Below are positions 10,511 to 19,473 of a stretch of 64,000 bases of DNA, piece after piece. The translations under genes and the position numbers were made by a program. Position 1 is the stretch's first letter. Each line of letters starts with the position of its first letter. Under the pieces are notes generated by a model, which did not search any database, was not told the origin of the DNA, and saw only the letters and a list, made by a program, of their open reading frames with translations. Origin of the DNA: Limnobacter litoralis (lineage in GTDB: Bacteria > Pseudomonadota > Gammaproteobacteria > Burkholderiales > Burkholderiaceae_B); the NCBI RefSeq assembly GCF_030160455.1, contig NZ_BSOJ01000006.1:423999-487998 (forward strand), in the 5' to 3' direction.

Positions 10511-12409
10511 ATGAATAAGTTTTTTCTGGAATATCCGAAATCAATTAGTTCGCCCCGTCGTCGATTCGTGCAGGGCTTGGTCGCCGGTGGGGTAGCGGCC
10601 GCATGGGGGCCTTTGGCCCAGGCTGCCAGTATGGCTTCTGAAACGCGATCAAGACTGCCAGTGCCTGTTTTGTCTGGTAACGACATTCAGATGGTGATAG
10701 AGGAAAAAGCGGTCAACTTCACCGGCAACGGTCGAGTGGCCACCGCGATCAATGGCTCAATTCCAGCCCCTACCTTGCGATTGAAAGAGGGTCAGGATGT
10801 CATCATTCGCGTGACCAATAAGTTGTCGGTGCCCACCTCAATACACTGGCATGGTTTTGTCGTTCCCTATCAGATGGATGGTGTGCCAGGCATTAGCTAC
10901 AAAGGCATTGCCCCAGGCGAAACGTTTGTTTATCGCTTCAAAGTACAGCAAAGTGGAACCTACTGGTACCACTCGCACTCGGGGTTTCAAGAACAAACTG
11001 GCATGTATGGTGCGGTTGTCATTGAACCCAAGCACGGTGATCCAATTCGCACAGACAGAGACTATGTCGTTCAGCTTTCGGATTGGACAGATGAAGACCC
11101 CGAGCGTGTTTTTGAAAAGCTCAAAATTCAAAGCGATTACTACAATATTATTAAACCCACTGCGGGAAGCTTTGTGGACGATGTTGAACATTCGAGTTTG
11201 TCTTCAGCGGTGAAGAAGCGAGAGATGTGGAATCAAATGCGAATGAATCCCACAGATCTGGCGGACATGTCCTCAATGGGCTATACCTTTTTGATGAATG
11301 GCACCACGCCTGCCGGCAATTGGACTGGACTTTTTAAGCCGGGTGAGCGGGTACGCTTGCGCTTTATTAACGGGGCTTCCAACACATTTTATGATGTGAG
11401 AATTCCTGGCTTGAAAATGACGGTGGTTCAATCGGACGGCACGCCTGTTGAGCCAGTCTCTGTGGACGAGTTTCGATTTGGTCCCGGTGAAACTTATGAC
11501 GTATTGGTGCAGCCACGCGATGAGGCGCACACTATTTTTGCTCAAACAATGGATCGAACTGGCTACGCGAAAGGCACCCTTGCTGTGAGGGAAGGGCTGT
11601 CAGCCGAGGTGCCACCTTTGGATGCCGTGCAGTGGCTGAGCATGAGCGACATGATGGGCAATATGTCGATGGGTGGTATGTCGATGGGTGGTATGTCGAT
11701 GGGTGGTATGTCGATGGGTGGTATGTCGATGGGTGGTATGTCGATGGGTGGTATGTCGATGGGTGGTATGTCGATGGGTGGTATGAGCCATGGCGACATG
11801 CCTATGGATATGAAGATGGACATGCAGAAGCACGACATGCACATGGGTCATGGCGGTGCAATGTCGAATCCACTTGCCAAGCCTTCAGAAGCAGTACACC
11901 ACGCAAGCACTGAGTATGGGCCTAGCACCGACATGCGTGTGAATACACCCAGAACAAATTTGGATGACCCTGGTGTAGGTTTACGTAAAAATGGCAGAAA
12001 GGTGCTGACCTTGGCCGACCTTTCTACAATCGGTGGCCCCTTGGACAAGCGACTTCCCAGTCGGGAAATCGAGTTGCATTTAACGGGCAACATGGAGCGC
12101 TACACTTGGTCTTTCGATGGGTTGGAGTTTTCTAAAAGTACACCGGTGCATTTTAGACACGGCGAACGTTTACGCGTGATCTTACAAAACGACACCATGA
12201 TGACCCACCCGATGCACATGCATGGTATGTGGAGCGAGTTGGAGACAGATCAAGGCGAATTTCAGGTTCGCAGGCACACGATCCCCGTGCAACCTGCGCA
12301 GCGCGTTAGCTACCTTGTGACTGCCGATGCGCTTGGGCGCTGGGCTTGGCATTGTCACTTGGCCTTTCACATGCATGCAGGCATGTTCAGGGAAATCGTG
12401 GTTTCCTGA
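10511..12409 (+). CDS. copA: Copper-resistance multicopper oxidase CopA
   Basis: CopA-type multicopper oxidases act in the periplasm, oxidising Cu(I) and binding copper. The 632-residue protein has a Tat signal (Arg16-Arg17-Arg18 before a hydrophobic stretch ending AQA). It has three cupredoxin domains and all four copper-ligand motifs: HWHG, HSHSG, HPMHMHG, and the C-terminal HCHLAFHMHAGM. Between the second and third domains lies a Met-rich region with eight exact MSMGG pentads, then MSHGD and more Met/His residues, probably a copper-binding loop. AGGAG lies six bases before the ATG. copB follows after 43 bases. Cytochrome c, CopA and CopB form one plus-strand group. Confidence 0.95.
   Translation: MNKFFLEYPKSISSPRRRFVQGLVAGGVAAAWGPLAQAASMASETRSRLPVPVLSGNDIQMVIEEKAVNFTGNGRVATAINGSIPAPTLRLKEGQDVIIRVTNKLSVPTSIHWHGFVVPYQMDGVPGISYKGIAPGETFVYRFKVQQSGTYWYHSHSGFQEQTGMYGAVVIEPKHGDPIRTDRDYVVQLSDWTDEDPERVFEKLKIQSDYYNIIKPTAGSFVDDVEHSSLSSAVKKREMWNQMRMNPTDLADMSSMGYTFLMNGTTPAGNWTGLFKPGERVRLRFINGASNTFYDVRIPGLKMTVVQSDGTPVEPVSVDEFRFGPGETYDVLVQPRDEAHTIFAQTMDRTGYAKGTLAVREGLSAEVPPLDAVQWLSMSDMMGNMSMGGMSMGGMSMGGMSMGGMSMGGMSMGGMSMGGMSMGGMSHGDMPMDMKMDMQKHDMHMGHGGAMSNPLAKPSEAVHHASTEYGPSTDMRVNTPRTNLDDPGVGLRKNGRKVLTLADLSTIGGPLDKRLPSREIELHLTGNMERYTWSFDGLEFSKSTPVHFRHGERLRVILQNDTMMTHPMHMHGMWSELETDQGEFQVRRHTIPVQPAQRVSYLVTADALGRWAWHCHLAFHMHAGMFREIVVS
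11663..11782 (+). repeat. Eight perfect 15-bp tandem repeats inside copA
   Basis: The unit ATGTCGATGGGTGGT is repeated eight times without a single base change and encodes MSMGG each time. The unit length is a multiple of three, so gain or loss of copies keeps the reading frame. The perfect identity suggests recent expansion by slippage. Confidence 0.97.
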
Positions 12410-12452
12410 ACTGAGGAATCGACATCAATTCAAGAATTGGACATAGACGACA

Positions 12453-13277
12453 ATGAGAAAATCCAAAATTACATTGGGTGGAGTTTTAACGGCCGCCTGT
12501 TTGCACTCCGCCTTTGCGATGCAGCAAGACATGAATAGCAAGAACCCGGTGGACGGGAGAGACCCGAATGCTTACTCAGATGGATACACGTTGCGCAGCG
12601 GTGAATATGCACTTCCAAGTCACCAAACCATCAAGCTGGGAGACAGCAACAATTACAAGAGCATTCGATTTGATCGTTTGGAGCGCAGCAGAAACAACGC
12701 AGGCGACTTATCAACTGCCTATGATTTTCAGGGGTGGTTTGGTAACGATCACAATCGTCTGGTTTTGAAGGCAGAGGGCGACTATTCAAAAGGCAAGTTT
12801 CAGGAGGCACGCACCGAGGCACTTTGGGGGCATCCAATTTCCAGTTTTTTTGATTCACAGGTTGGTGTTCGAAACGACAGTGGTGTTGGCCCAAATCGGA
12901 ATTGGTTGGCCTTTGGCGTAGAGGGCCTTGCACCTTATTGGTTTGATGTACAGGCAACCGTGTACTTGGGCACTGAGGGACGTTCTGCTGCGCGCGCTTC
13001 CGCTGAATACGATTTGCTACTCACGCAGCATCTCATATTGCAACCTCGCTTTGAGATGAATTACTACGGCAAGCAAGATACTGAACGTGAAATTGGAAGC
13101 GGTTTGTCCGATGGATTGATTGGGCTTCGACTGCGTTATGAAATTACTCGGCAATTTGCACCGTATGTTGGCATAGAGCGAGTTGAGCGTTTTGGCCAAA
13201 CTGCTGATATGTTGGCCGCTGGTGGTAAGTTAACTGGTGAAACCAAAGTGGTTGCAGGCGTTAGGATGTGGTTTTAA
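12453..13277 (+). CDS. copB: Outer-membrane copper-resistance protein CopB
   Basis: CopB is an outer-membrane beta-barrel of copper-resistance operons, always found with CopA. The 274-residue protein starts with a Sec signal peptide (cleavage probably after HSAFA). It has alternating amphipathic strands through the barrel, including YDFQGWFGND and the ARTEALWGHPIS stretch typical of the family, and ends in the GVRMWF C-terminal signature with a terminal Phe needed for BAM recognition. The long Met/His-rich N-terminal region of some CopB proteins is missing. The Met-rich part in this locus lies in CopA instead. The gene converges on mscS with only 28 bases between stops. Confidence 0.92.
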   Translation: MRKSKITLGGVLTAACLHSAFAMQQDMNSKNPVDGRDPNAYSDGYTLRSGEYALPSHQTIKLGDSNNYKSIRFDRLERSRNNAGDLSTAYDFQGWFGNDHNRLVLKAEGDYSKGKFQEARTEALWGHPISSFFDSQVGVRNDSGVGPNRNWLAFGVEGLAPYWFDVQATVYLGTEGRSAARASAEYDLLLTQHLILQPRFEMNYYGKQDTEREIGSGLSDGLIGLRLRYEITRQFAPYVGIERVERFGQTADMLAAGGKLTGETKVVAGVRMWF

Positions 13278-13305
13278 TCCGTCGCGCCGGCAACCGCGCA
13301 ATGCT

Positions 13306-14190
13306 TTAAGCGTTTTCGAGCTTTGCAGGCTCTGCATCGCCTTTGTACATCGTGATATGGGGGAACGGAATCTCGATACCCACCTTGTCAAAGGCCGCCT
13401 TGATGCGCTTGTTGTACTCGCGCTTGACGCCCCACTGTTCGCCGGGCAAGGTTTTGAAGCGGACGCGAATCACCACCGCTGAGTCGCCCAGTTCCTGCAC
13501 GCCAAAGGTGGCCATGGGTTCGGTTATTTTGACTTTCCAGTCGGCGTCTTCAGCCAGTTCGGTGCCGACCTTTTGCATGACTTGAATGGCGGAATCCACG
13601 TCCTCTTTGTAAGCAATCCCGACATCGATCATGGCGTAGGCAAAGTCCATGGTGGAATTGGTGACCGAGCTGATTTGCCCGTTGGGTACAAAGTGCACGT
13701 TGCCCTGGCCGTCGCGCAAACGAACATACCGCAGTGTGACGTTTTCAACAGTGCCGGCCTTGCCCGCAATTTCAACAAAGTCGCCGGCACGAATCTGGTT
13801 CTCCAGCAACAGCACCACACCAGTGAAGTAGTCTTTCACAAGGCTTTGCGAACCAAAGCCGACCGCCAGACCAACAACCCCGGCCGCGGCCAGGATGGGG
13901 CCAATTGAAATGCCGATGGTGCCCAGGGCGATGAGTGTGCCCAACAGCAAAATGACTACGTTTGCGAGGTAATCGAACACCCGCATCAGGGTGTCAATCC
14001 GCTTTTTCTCGCCGGTGTCTGCGGTGCGGTTCTGCATTCTGTCACCGATGCGGTGAATGCTCTTTTTCACCACTTTCAGCAAGACGACCGCGATGACGAT
14101 GACTGCGACAAACTGAACGGCCATGAAGCCCCATTCAATCAGTTTGGCAGGCTCGATGTATTTAAACAGTGTTTCCAACTTCTGGTTCAT
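13306..14190 (-). CDS. mscS: Small-conductance mechanosensitive channel, MscS family
   Basis: This inner-membrane channel of 294 residues opens under membrane tension to release solutes after osmotic downshock. Three hydrophobic segments lie in the first 120 residues. The pore helix is rich in Gly and Ala (GPILAAAGVVGLAVGFGSQSLVKD), followed by the beta domain (GDFVEIAGKAGTVE) and the C-terminal alpha/beta domain with IPFPH near the end. The ATG at 14190 is chosen because AAGGAG lies four bases before it. This site overlaps the region just after the uvrA stop (13 bases away), so the gene is probably translated from the uvrA transcript. Confidence 0.9.
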   Translation of the reverse strand: MNQKLETLFKYIEPAKLIEWGFMAVQFVAVIVIAVVLLKVVKKSIHRIGDRMQNRTADTGEKKRIDTLMRVFDYLANVVILLLGTLIALGTIGISIGPILAAAGVVGLAVGFGSQSLVKDYFTGVVLLLENQIRAGDFVEIAGKAGTVENVTLRYVRLRDGQGNVHFVPNGQISSVTNSTMDFAYAMIDVGIAYKEDVDSAIQVMQKVGTELAEDADWKVKITEPMATFGVQELGDSAVVIRVRFKTLPGEQWGVKREYNKRIKAAFDKVGIEIPFPHITMYKGDAEPAKLENA

Positions 14191-14203
14191 GTCACTCCTT
14201 GGG

Positions 14204-17083
14204 TTAACTGGGGCCACCCATTTTACAGCATTTGGAAGTACGCAATATTTTGGCCAGATATTGGCCTGTGTGACTGTCCGGATTCGAGGCAAGGTCCTCG
14301 GGTGTGCCTTGCGCAATCAACTGCCCGCCATTGTCACCGCCTTCCAGCCCCATGTCCAGAATCCAGTCAGCGCATTTGATGACGTCCAGATTGTGTTCGA
14401 TCACCAGCACGGTGTTGCCCTGTTCCACCAACGGGTTCAGCACTTTCAACAACATGGCGATGTCGTGAAAGTGCAGGCCGGTGGTGGGCTCGTCCAGAAT
14501 ATACAGGGTTTTGCCGGTGTCGCGCTTTGAAAGTTCCAGCGACAGTTTGACGCGTTGTGCCTCGCCACCTGACAGCGTGGTGGCTGCTTGCCCCAAACGA
14601 ATGTAACCCAAGCCCACATCAATCAGTGTTTGCAGTTTGCGCGCAATCGTTGGCACGGCGGAAAACACGTCCAGGGCCTGTTCCACCGTCAGTTCCAGAA
14701 TTTCGGCGATGTTCTTGCCGCGGTATTGAATTTCCAGCGTTTCACGGTTGTATCGTTTGCCTTTGCACAGGTCGCAGGGCACGTACAGGTCGGGCAAAAA
14801 GTGCATTTCCACTTTGACCACGCCGTCGCCCTGGCAGGCCTCGCAGCGCCCACCTTTCACGTTGAATGAAAAACGACCCACGTCATAGCCACGTTCACGG
14901 GCCGCAGGCACGCCGGCAAACAATTCACGAATGGGTGTAAACAGGCCTGTGTAGGTGGCCGGGTTGCTGCGCGGGGTGCGGCCAATCGGGCTCTGGTCCA
15001 CGGCAATGACCTTGTCGAAGTGCTCCAGCCCGGTGATGGACTCGTGCGGCGCGCCTTCGCGGTGTGCGCGGTTCAGGTCGTGTGACGCTTGCGCCAGCAA
15101 AGTGTCGTTGATCAGGGTGGATTTGCCTGAACCAGACACACCGGTGACGCACACAAACAGCCCCACCGGAATGCTGGCAGTGACGTTCTTCAGGTTGTTG
15201 CCTGTGGCCTTGTGAATGGTCAACATGCGCGCCGGGTCAGGCTTTCTCAGCGGGGTAAGCCGTTCAATGCTGCGTTTGCCGCTGAGGTACTGGCCAGTCA
15301 GCGATTCTGGGCTTTTCAGAATTTCGGCGGGCGTGCCTTGCGCCACCACCTGGCCACCGTGTTCACCCGCGCCTGGGCCCATGTCAACCACGTAGTCGGC
15401 GTGCAAAATGGCGTCTTCGTCGTGCTCTACCACCAGCACGGTGTTGCCGAGTTGCTTAAGCCGCAACAGCGTCTGTATCAACCGGTCGTTGTCGCGCTGA
15501 TGAAGGCCAATGGAGGGTTCATCCAGCACGTACATCACGCCCGTTAAACCTGAGCCAATCTGGCTGGCCAAGCGGATACGTTGGCTTTCACCCCCGCTGA
15601 GTGTGTCTGCCGAGCGGTTCAGGCTCAGATAATTCAAGCCCACATCGGCCAAAAATTGCAGGCGGGCCCGCACTTCACTGATGATTCGCTCGCCGATCTG
15701 CGCTTTTGAACCCTTCAGTGCCAGGGTTTGAAAGTACTGCAGTGCACGGTGAATGGGCAGCTCGGTGATGTGGTGCAGCGCCTTGCGTTGCTCGCCTTCA
15801 CCGACAAACACGTGGCGTGCGCCTGTTTTCAGGCGACTGCCTTCGCAGGCCTGGCAAGGGCGGCTGGCCATCAGCTTGCCCAACTCTTCCCGTACGGCTT
15901 GTGAATCGGTTTCTCGGTGCCTGCGCGACAAATTGGGCAAAATGCCCTCGAAAGGGTGCTTTTTAAACACGTTTTTGTTGCGCTCGGTGGCATAGCTGAA
16001 TTGAATTTCATCATTGCCAGACCCCCACAGCACCACGTGTTGAACATCTGCGGGCAATTCGTTCCAGGGACTTTCAACGTCAAAACCGTAGTGTTCGGCC
16101 AGGCTTTGAATCATCTGGTAATACAGGGCGTTGCGCCTGTCCCAGCCTGAAATGGCACCTGCCGCCAGCGACAAATCGGGATGAGCCACCACACGTTGCG
16201 GATCGAAAAAGGTTTCATGCCCCAAACCGTCACACACCGGGCAGGCGCCCGCCGGGTTGTTGAATGAAAACAGGCGCGGCTCTAATTCGGTCAGGCTGTA
16301 GTCGCACACCGGGCAGGCGAACTTGCTTGAAAACACGGTTTCGGTGTTGTTGTCCAGGTTCAGCGCGATGGCTTTGCCGTCGCTTAAGCGCGTTGCGGTT
16401 TCAAAACTTTCGGCCAGGCGCTGGCGTCCATCGGGGCGCACTTTGAGGCGGTCCACCACCACTTCGATGTCGTGCTTGTGGTGCTTGTCCAAGGCGGGCA
16501 GACGGTCCAGTTCAACAATGTCTGCCGTGGCCTGTGGCCCACTTTTCAGGCGGATGCGCACAAAACCCTGTGCCCTCAGCGAATTCAGCAAGTCGGTGTG
16601 CTCGCCCTTGCGTTGGCTGATCACCGGGGCCAGCACCATCACCTTGGTCTCTTCGGGCCAGTTCAGCACGGTGTCTACCATTTCTGAAATGCTTTGAACG
16701 CTGAGCTCAAGATTGTGTTCTGGGCAGCAGGGTGTACCGGCGCGCGCAAACAACAGGCGCAGGTAGTCGTGAATTTCAGTGACTGTGCCCACTGTTGAAC
16801 GGGGGTTGTGGCTGGTTGCCTTTTGTTCGATCGAGATGGCGGGCGACAAGCCCTCGATCATGTCCACGTCGGGCTTTTCCATCAGCTGCAAAAACTGCCG
16901 CGCATAGGCCGACAGACTTTCCACATAACGGCGCTGCCCTTCAGCGTACAGGGTGTCAAATGCGAGAGACGATTTACCGGACCCAGACAGCCCGGTCAGC
17001 ACCACCAGCGAGTCGCGCGGCAGGTCCAGCGACACGTTTTTCAGGTTGTGTGTTCTGGCACCTCGAATGCGAATGGAGTTCAT
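14204..17083 (-). CDS. uvrA: Excinuclease ABC subunit A
   Basis: UvrA finds DNA damage and loads UvrB in nucleotide excision repair. The 959-residue product has two ABC ATPase modules: Walker A GLSGSGKS at residues 31-38 and a second GVSGSGKS in the C-terminal half. ABC signature LSGGE occurs in both halves. There are two zinc-binding cysteine pairs sets (CPVC...CPVC, and CEAC...CDLC). The start at 17083 (ATG) fits the family N-terminus [17 protein letters not shown] three codons upstream is the alternative, and neither has a good ribosome binding site. No LexA box of the CTGT-N8-ACAG type was found in the gap to the divergent MFS gene. The downstream neighbour mscS is 13 bases away. Confidence 0.97.
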   Translation of the reverse strand: MNSIRIRGARTHNLKNVSLDLPRDSLVVLTGLSGSGKSSLAFDTLYAEGQRRYVESLSAYARQFLQLMEKPDVDMIEGLSPAISIEQKATSHNPRSTVGTVTEIHDYLRLLFARAGTPCCPEHNLELSVQSISEMVDTVLNWPEETKVMVLAPVISQRKGEHTDLLNSLRAQGFVRIRLKSGPQATADIVELDRLPALDKHHKHDIEVVVDRLKVRPDGRQRLAESFETATRLSDGKAIALNLDNNTETVFSSKFACPVCDYSLTELEPRLFSFNNPAGACPVCDGLGHETFFDPQRVVAHPDLSLAAGAISGWDRRNALYYQMIQSLAEHYGFDVESPWNELPADVQHVVLWGSGNDEIQFSYATERNKNVFKKHPFEGILPNLSRRHRETDSQAVREELGKLMASRPCQACEGSRLKTGARHVFVGEGEQRKALHHITELPIHRALQYFQTLALKGSKAQIGERIISEVRARLQFLADVGLNYLSLNRSADTLSGGESQRIRLASQIGSGLTGVMYVLDEPSIGLHQRDNDRLIQTLLRLKQLGNTVLVVEHDEDAILHADYVVDMGPGAGEHGGQVVAQGTPAEILKSPESLTGQYLSGKRSIERLTPLRKPDPARMLTIHKATGNNLKNVTASIPVGLFVCVTGVSGSGKSTLINDTLLAQASHDLNRAHREGAPHESITGLEHFDKVIAVDQSPIGRTPRSNPATYTGLFTPIRELFAGVPAARERGYDVGRFSFNVKGGRCEACQGDGVVKVEMHFLPDLYVPCDLCKGKRYNRETLEIQYRGKNIAEILELTVEQALDVFSAVPTIARKLQTLIDVGLGYIRLGQAATTLSGGEAQRVKLSLELSKRDTGKTLYILDEPTTGLHFHDIAMLLKVLNPLVEQGNTVLVIEHNLDVIKCADWILDMGLEGGDNGGQLIAQGTPEDLASNPDSHTGQYLAKILRTSKCCKMGGPS

Positions 17084-17103
17084 ACGTGACAACTTAAGGA
17101 AAC

Positions 17104-17118
17104 AACAGGCAACCTGTT
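17104..17118. promoter_or_regulatory. Dyad between uvrA and the MFS gene
   Basis: AACAGG, CAA, CCTGTT is a perfect six-base dyad with a three-base spacer, 21 bases upstream of uvrA. It is followed on the plus strand by TTACTATAG, which contains a plausible -10 element in either direction. It could be an operator, but the spacing does not fit a LexA box. Confidence 0.3.
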
Positions 17119-17196
17119 ACTATAGATGGTTTCGGGAACTGTTGCACCTTCAACCGGTCTTCCAGAGGTCAACAACACAACGATTAGCCAGACCCT

Positions 17197-18438
17197 ATGA
17201 GCACAACTACGCAATCTGACGCATTCAAAATGCTGCCAGCTGAGCGCAAATCGGCCGCGTGGCTGTCCAGCATTTATGCCCTGCGCATGTTTGGCATGTT
17301 CATGATTCTGCCCGTGTTCGCTGTGCATGCAGCGTCCATGCCTGGGGGCAAAAACCCGGAATTGATTGGTCTGGCCATGGGCATTTATGGACTGACCCAG
17401 GCGGTCATGCAAATTCCCTTGGGCTGGGCTTCCGACAAACTGGGCAGAAAGCCCGTCATCATTGCAGGCCTGCTGGTTTTTGCGCTGGGCTGTGTGCTGG
17501 GGTTTGAAGCCAACACGGTGCCGCAACTCATCGCCGCACGTGCCTTGCAAGGTGCAGGGGCCGTTTCCGCCGCACTGTCTGCTTTTTTGGCCGATGTAAC
17601 GCGGGATGAAGTTCGATCCAAAGGCATGGCCATGATTGGTGCGTCCATCGGCGTCACCTTTGCCCTGTCGCTGGTTTTGTCGCCGGTGTTGTACAGTTTT
17701 TTCAAGTTGAACGGCCTGTTTGGGCTAACGGCTGTGCTCAGTCTGTTTGCAATCGGCGTGGTCATTTGGCGCTTGCCAAAGCAGACGGTTGTGGCGCATC
17801 AGGAAATGCGGGGCAAGGGCTTCAAGTCCACCTTGAAGGTGCTGGTTCAGCCCGATTTGCTGCGTCTTGATCTTGGCATTTTCAGCTTGCACTTGACGCA
17901 AATGGCGCTGTTTGTGGTGCTGCCCGGTTTGTTGGTGAAAGACCTGGGGTTGCCGCTGGCCGAGCACTGGAAAATTTACTTGCCAGTGGTCATCGTCTCT
18001 TTCATCATGATGGTGCCAGCCATGGTTTGGTCTGAAAAAAAGGCCAAAACCAAAGTGGTTAAACTGGCTGCCATCGGCCTGATGGCGCTGGTCTTGATTG
18101 GTCTGATCGAGTTTTCAGGTTCGGGCTGGGGTGTGGTGGCTTTGCTGTTGATGTACTTCGTGGGCTTCAATTTGCTGGAGGCGACTCTCCCCTCATGGGT
18201 ATCACGCGTGGCACCCCTCAGTCACAGGGGCCTGGCACTGGGTGTTTATAATACGTCTCAGGCTTTGGGCTTGTTTGCAGGTGGTGCCCTTGGGGGTTGG
18301 GCCTTGCGCAACTTCGGTGCCGATGGCGTGTTCGAAGGGGTGCTGCTGTTGATCGCATTGTGGTTTTTGGCTGCGGCTGGAATCAAGGCATTGCCACCCC
18401 GCGGACAGGCCGTGCAACAGGCCAAGGCCAGTTCATAA
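17197..18438 (+). CDS. MFS transporter, YajR-like
   Basis: A 12-helix major facilitator transporter of 413 residues. The first half carries [12 protein letters not shown] in helix 1 and the family motif A region [13 protein letters not shown] between helices 2 and 3, then [13 protein letters not shown] in helix 4. This pattern resembles YajR-type exporters, but the C-terminal cytosolic domain of E. coli YajR is absent. The substrate is unknown. It is divergent from uvrA and lies 28 bases before ssb, an arrangement I recall from many betaproteobacteria. Co-transcription with ssb is possible, although ssb has its own AGGAG site. Confidence 0.88.
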   Translation: MSTTTQSDAFKMLPAERKSAAWLSSIYALRMFGMFMILPVFAVHAASMPGGKNPELIGLAMGIYGLTQAVMQIPLGWASDKLGRKPVIIAGLLVFALGCVLGFEANTVPQLIAARALQGAGAVSAALSAFLADVTRDEVRSKGMAMIGASIGVTFALSLVLSPVLYSFFKLNGLFGLTAVLSLFAIGVVIWRLPKQTVVAHQEMRGKGFKSTLKVLVQPDLLRLDLGIFSLHLTQMALFVVLPGLLVKDLGLPLAEHWKIYLPVVIVSFIMMVPAMVWSEKKAKTKVVKLAAIGLMALVLIGLIEFSGSGWGVVALLLMYFVGFNLLEATLPSWVSRVAPLSHRGLALGVYNTSQALGLFAGGALGGWALRNFGADGVFEGVLLLIALWFLAAAGIKALPPRGQAVQQAKASS

Positions 18439-18466
18439 ATCAAATTCATTCAGGAGTAAGTGCTTA

Positions 18467-18979
18467 ATGGCGTCTGTAAACAAAGTCATCCTCGTTGGAA
18501 ACCTCGGCAAAGACCCAGAGGTTCGCTATTTGCCAGACGGCGGGGCCGTGGTCAATCTGTCTTTGGCAACCACTTCAAACTGGCGTGACAAAACCTCAGG
18601 CGAAAAGCGCGAAGAAACCGAATGGCACCGCGTGGTGATGTACGGTCGCTTGGCTGAAATTGCGGGCGAATACTGCCGCAAGGGCCGCTCTATTTACGTC
18701 GAGGGTCGCCTGAAAACCCGCAAGTGGCAGGACCAAAGTGGTGTCGACAAATACACCACCGAAATTGTGGCTGATCAAATGCAGTTGTTGGGTGGTCGTG
18801 AAGGCGGTGGTGGCGGTGGTTCATCGTCCTCCATGGGGGGCGGCGACGATTTCGACTCCGCACCAGCGATGGGTTCCCCACGGCAGTCCTCTGGTGGTGG
18901 CATGCGCTCTGCCCCGGCACGCCAGGCCCCGCAGCAGCCCATGGGCGTTAGCGACATGGACGACGATATTCCGTTCTGA
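18467..18979 (+). CDS. ssb: Single-stranded DNA-binding protein
   Basis: SSB coats single-stranded DNA in replication, repair and recombination. The 170-residue protein has the N-terminal OB fold (starting [20 protein letters not shown], with [12 protein letters not shown]), then a Gly/Ser/Gln-rich flexible linker from about residue 108, and the acidic tip MDDDIPF that binds partner proteins such as RecQ, PriA and Pol III chi. CAGGAG lies eight bases before the ATG. A strong terminator follows at 19004-19029. Confidence 0.97.
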   Translation: MASVNKVILVGNLGKDPEVRYLPDGGAVVNLSLATTSNWRDKTSGEKREETEWHRVVMYGRLAEIAGEYCRKGRSIYVEGRLKTRKWQDQSGVDKYTTEIVADQMQLLGGREGGGGGGSSSSMGGGDDFDSAPAMGSPRQSSGGGMRSAPARQAPQQPMGVSDMDDDIPF

Positions 18980-19003
18980 TTGAATCGAGAATGTGATGCA
19001 ACG

Positions 19004-19029
19004 AACCCGCCGGCTGGCGGGTTTTTTTT
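19004..19029 (+). terminator. Rho-independent terminator after ssb
   Basis: AACCCGCC (19004-19011) pairs with GGCGGGTT (19016-19023) around a GGCT loop, followed by a run of T residues to 19029. Confidence 0.92.
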
Positions 19030-19044
19030 GAACAAAGGCAAACC

Positions 19045-19473
19045 ATGAACCCCTCCGAATTTCAAACCAACGCATTGCTGGGCACGGCTTGCTTCAATAT
19101 TTTGATCTCCCTGGTGCTGGCCTGGGTGAGTGCCTTTGTGATTTACGGCAAGGTGGAATGGCTCAAGCGCCGCATTGCAGCGCCCCGGCAGCTTATTCGT
19201 GCCCACATCGATTTTTTGATGATGACCTTCTTGTTGGGTTTTGCGCACTACATCATTCAGGGTGTTGATCTGAGCATTCCCGATTGGGTCATTGTGCTTT
19301 TTTGCGTGGGGGCGGTGTACAACCCGACCGGTTTTATCGTGCTGGCGTTTGCACCCCAGAAAGCCAACCCGCAAAGCACCTTTGAGAAGGTGCTGTTACA
19401 CGCGGGTTTTATACCCGTCACCCTGGGGGCTGCCTGGGTGGCGGTGGCTTTCCTGATTTCGCGGTTTGCCTAG
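19045..19473 (+). CDS. Small four-helix membrane protein of unknown function
   Basis: A 142-residue protein with four hydrophobic segments (about residues 10-33, 55-75, 83-104 and 120-140) and short charged loops, likely inner membrane. No family was recognised with confidence. The ATG lies 15 bases after the ssb terminator stem and is preceded by AAAGG. Its stop codon overlaps the stop of the convergent lipoprotein gene by four bases. Confidence 0.7.
   Translation: MNPSEFQTNALLGTACFNILISLVLAWVSAFVIYGKVEWLKRRIAAPRQLIRAHIDFLMMTFLLGFAHYIIQGVDLSIPDWVIVLFCVGAVYNPTGFIVLAFAPQKANPQSTFEKVLLHAGFIPVTLGAAWVAVAFLISRFA

Noticed and set aside
11563..11913. Long open frames on both strands across the copA repeat
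   Set aside because: They arise because the 15-bp unit has no stop codon in several frames; the encoded proteins are simple repeats and the copA frame is clearly the real one.
14557..17089. Several plus-strand open frames opposite uvrA
   Set aside because: They are antisense shadows of a GC-rich conserved gene, without ribosome binding sites or recognisable domains.
17115..17130. LexA box near uvrA (CTGT followed by eight bases)
   Set aside because: The right half reads ATGG and not ACAG, so only one half-site is present.
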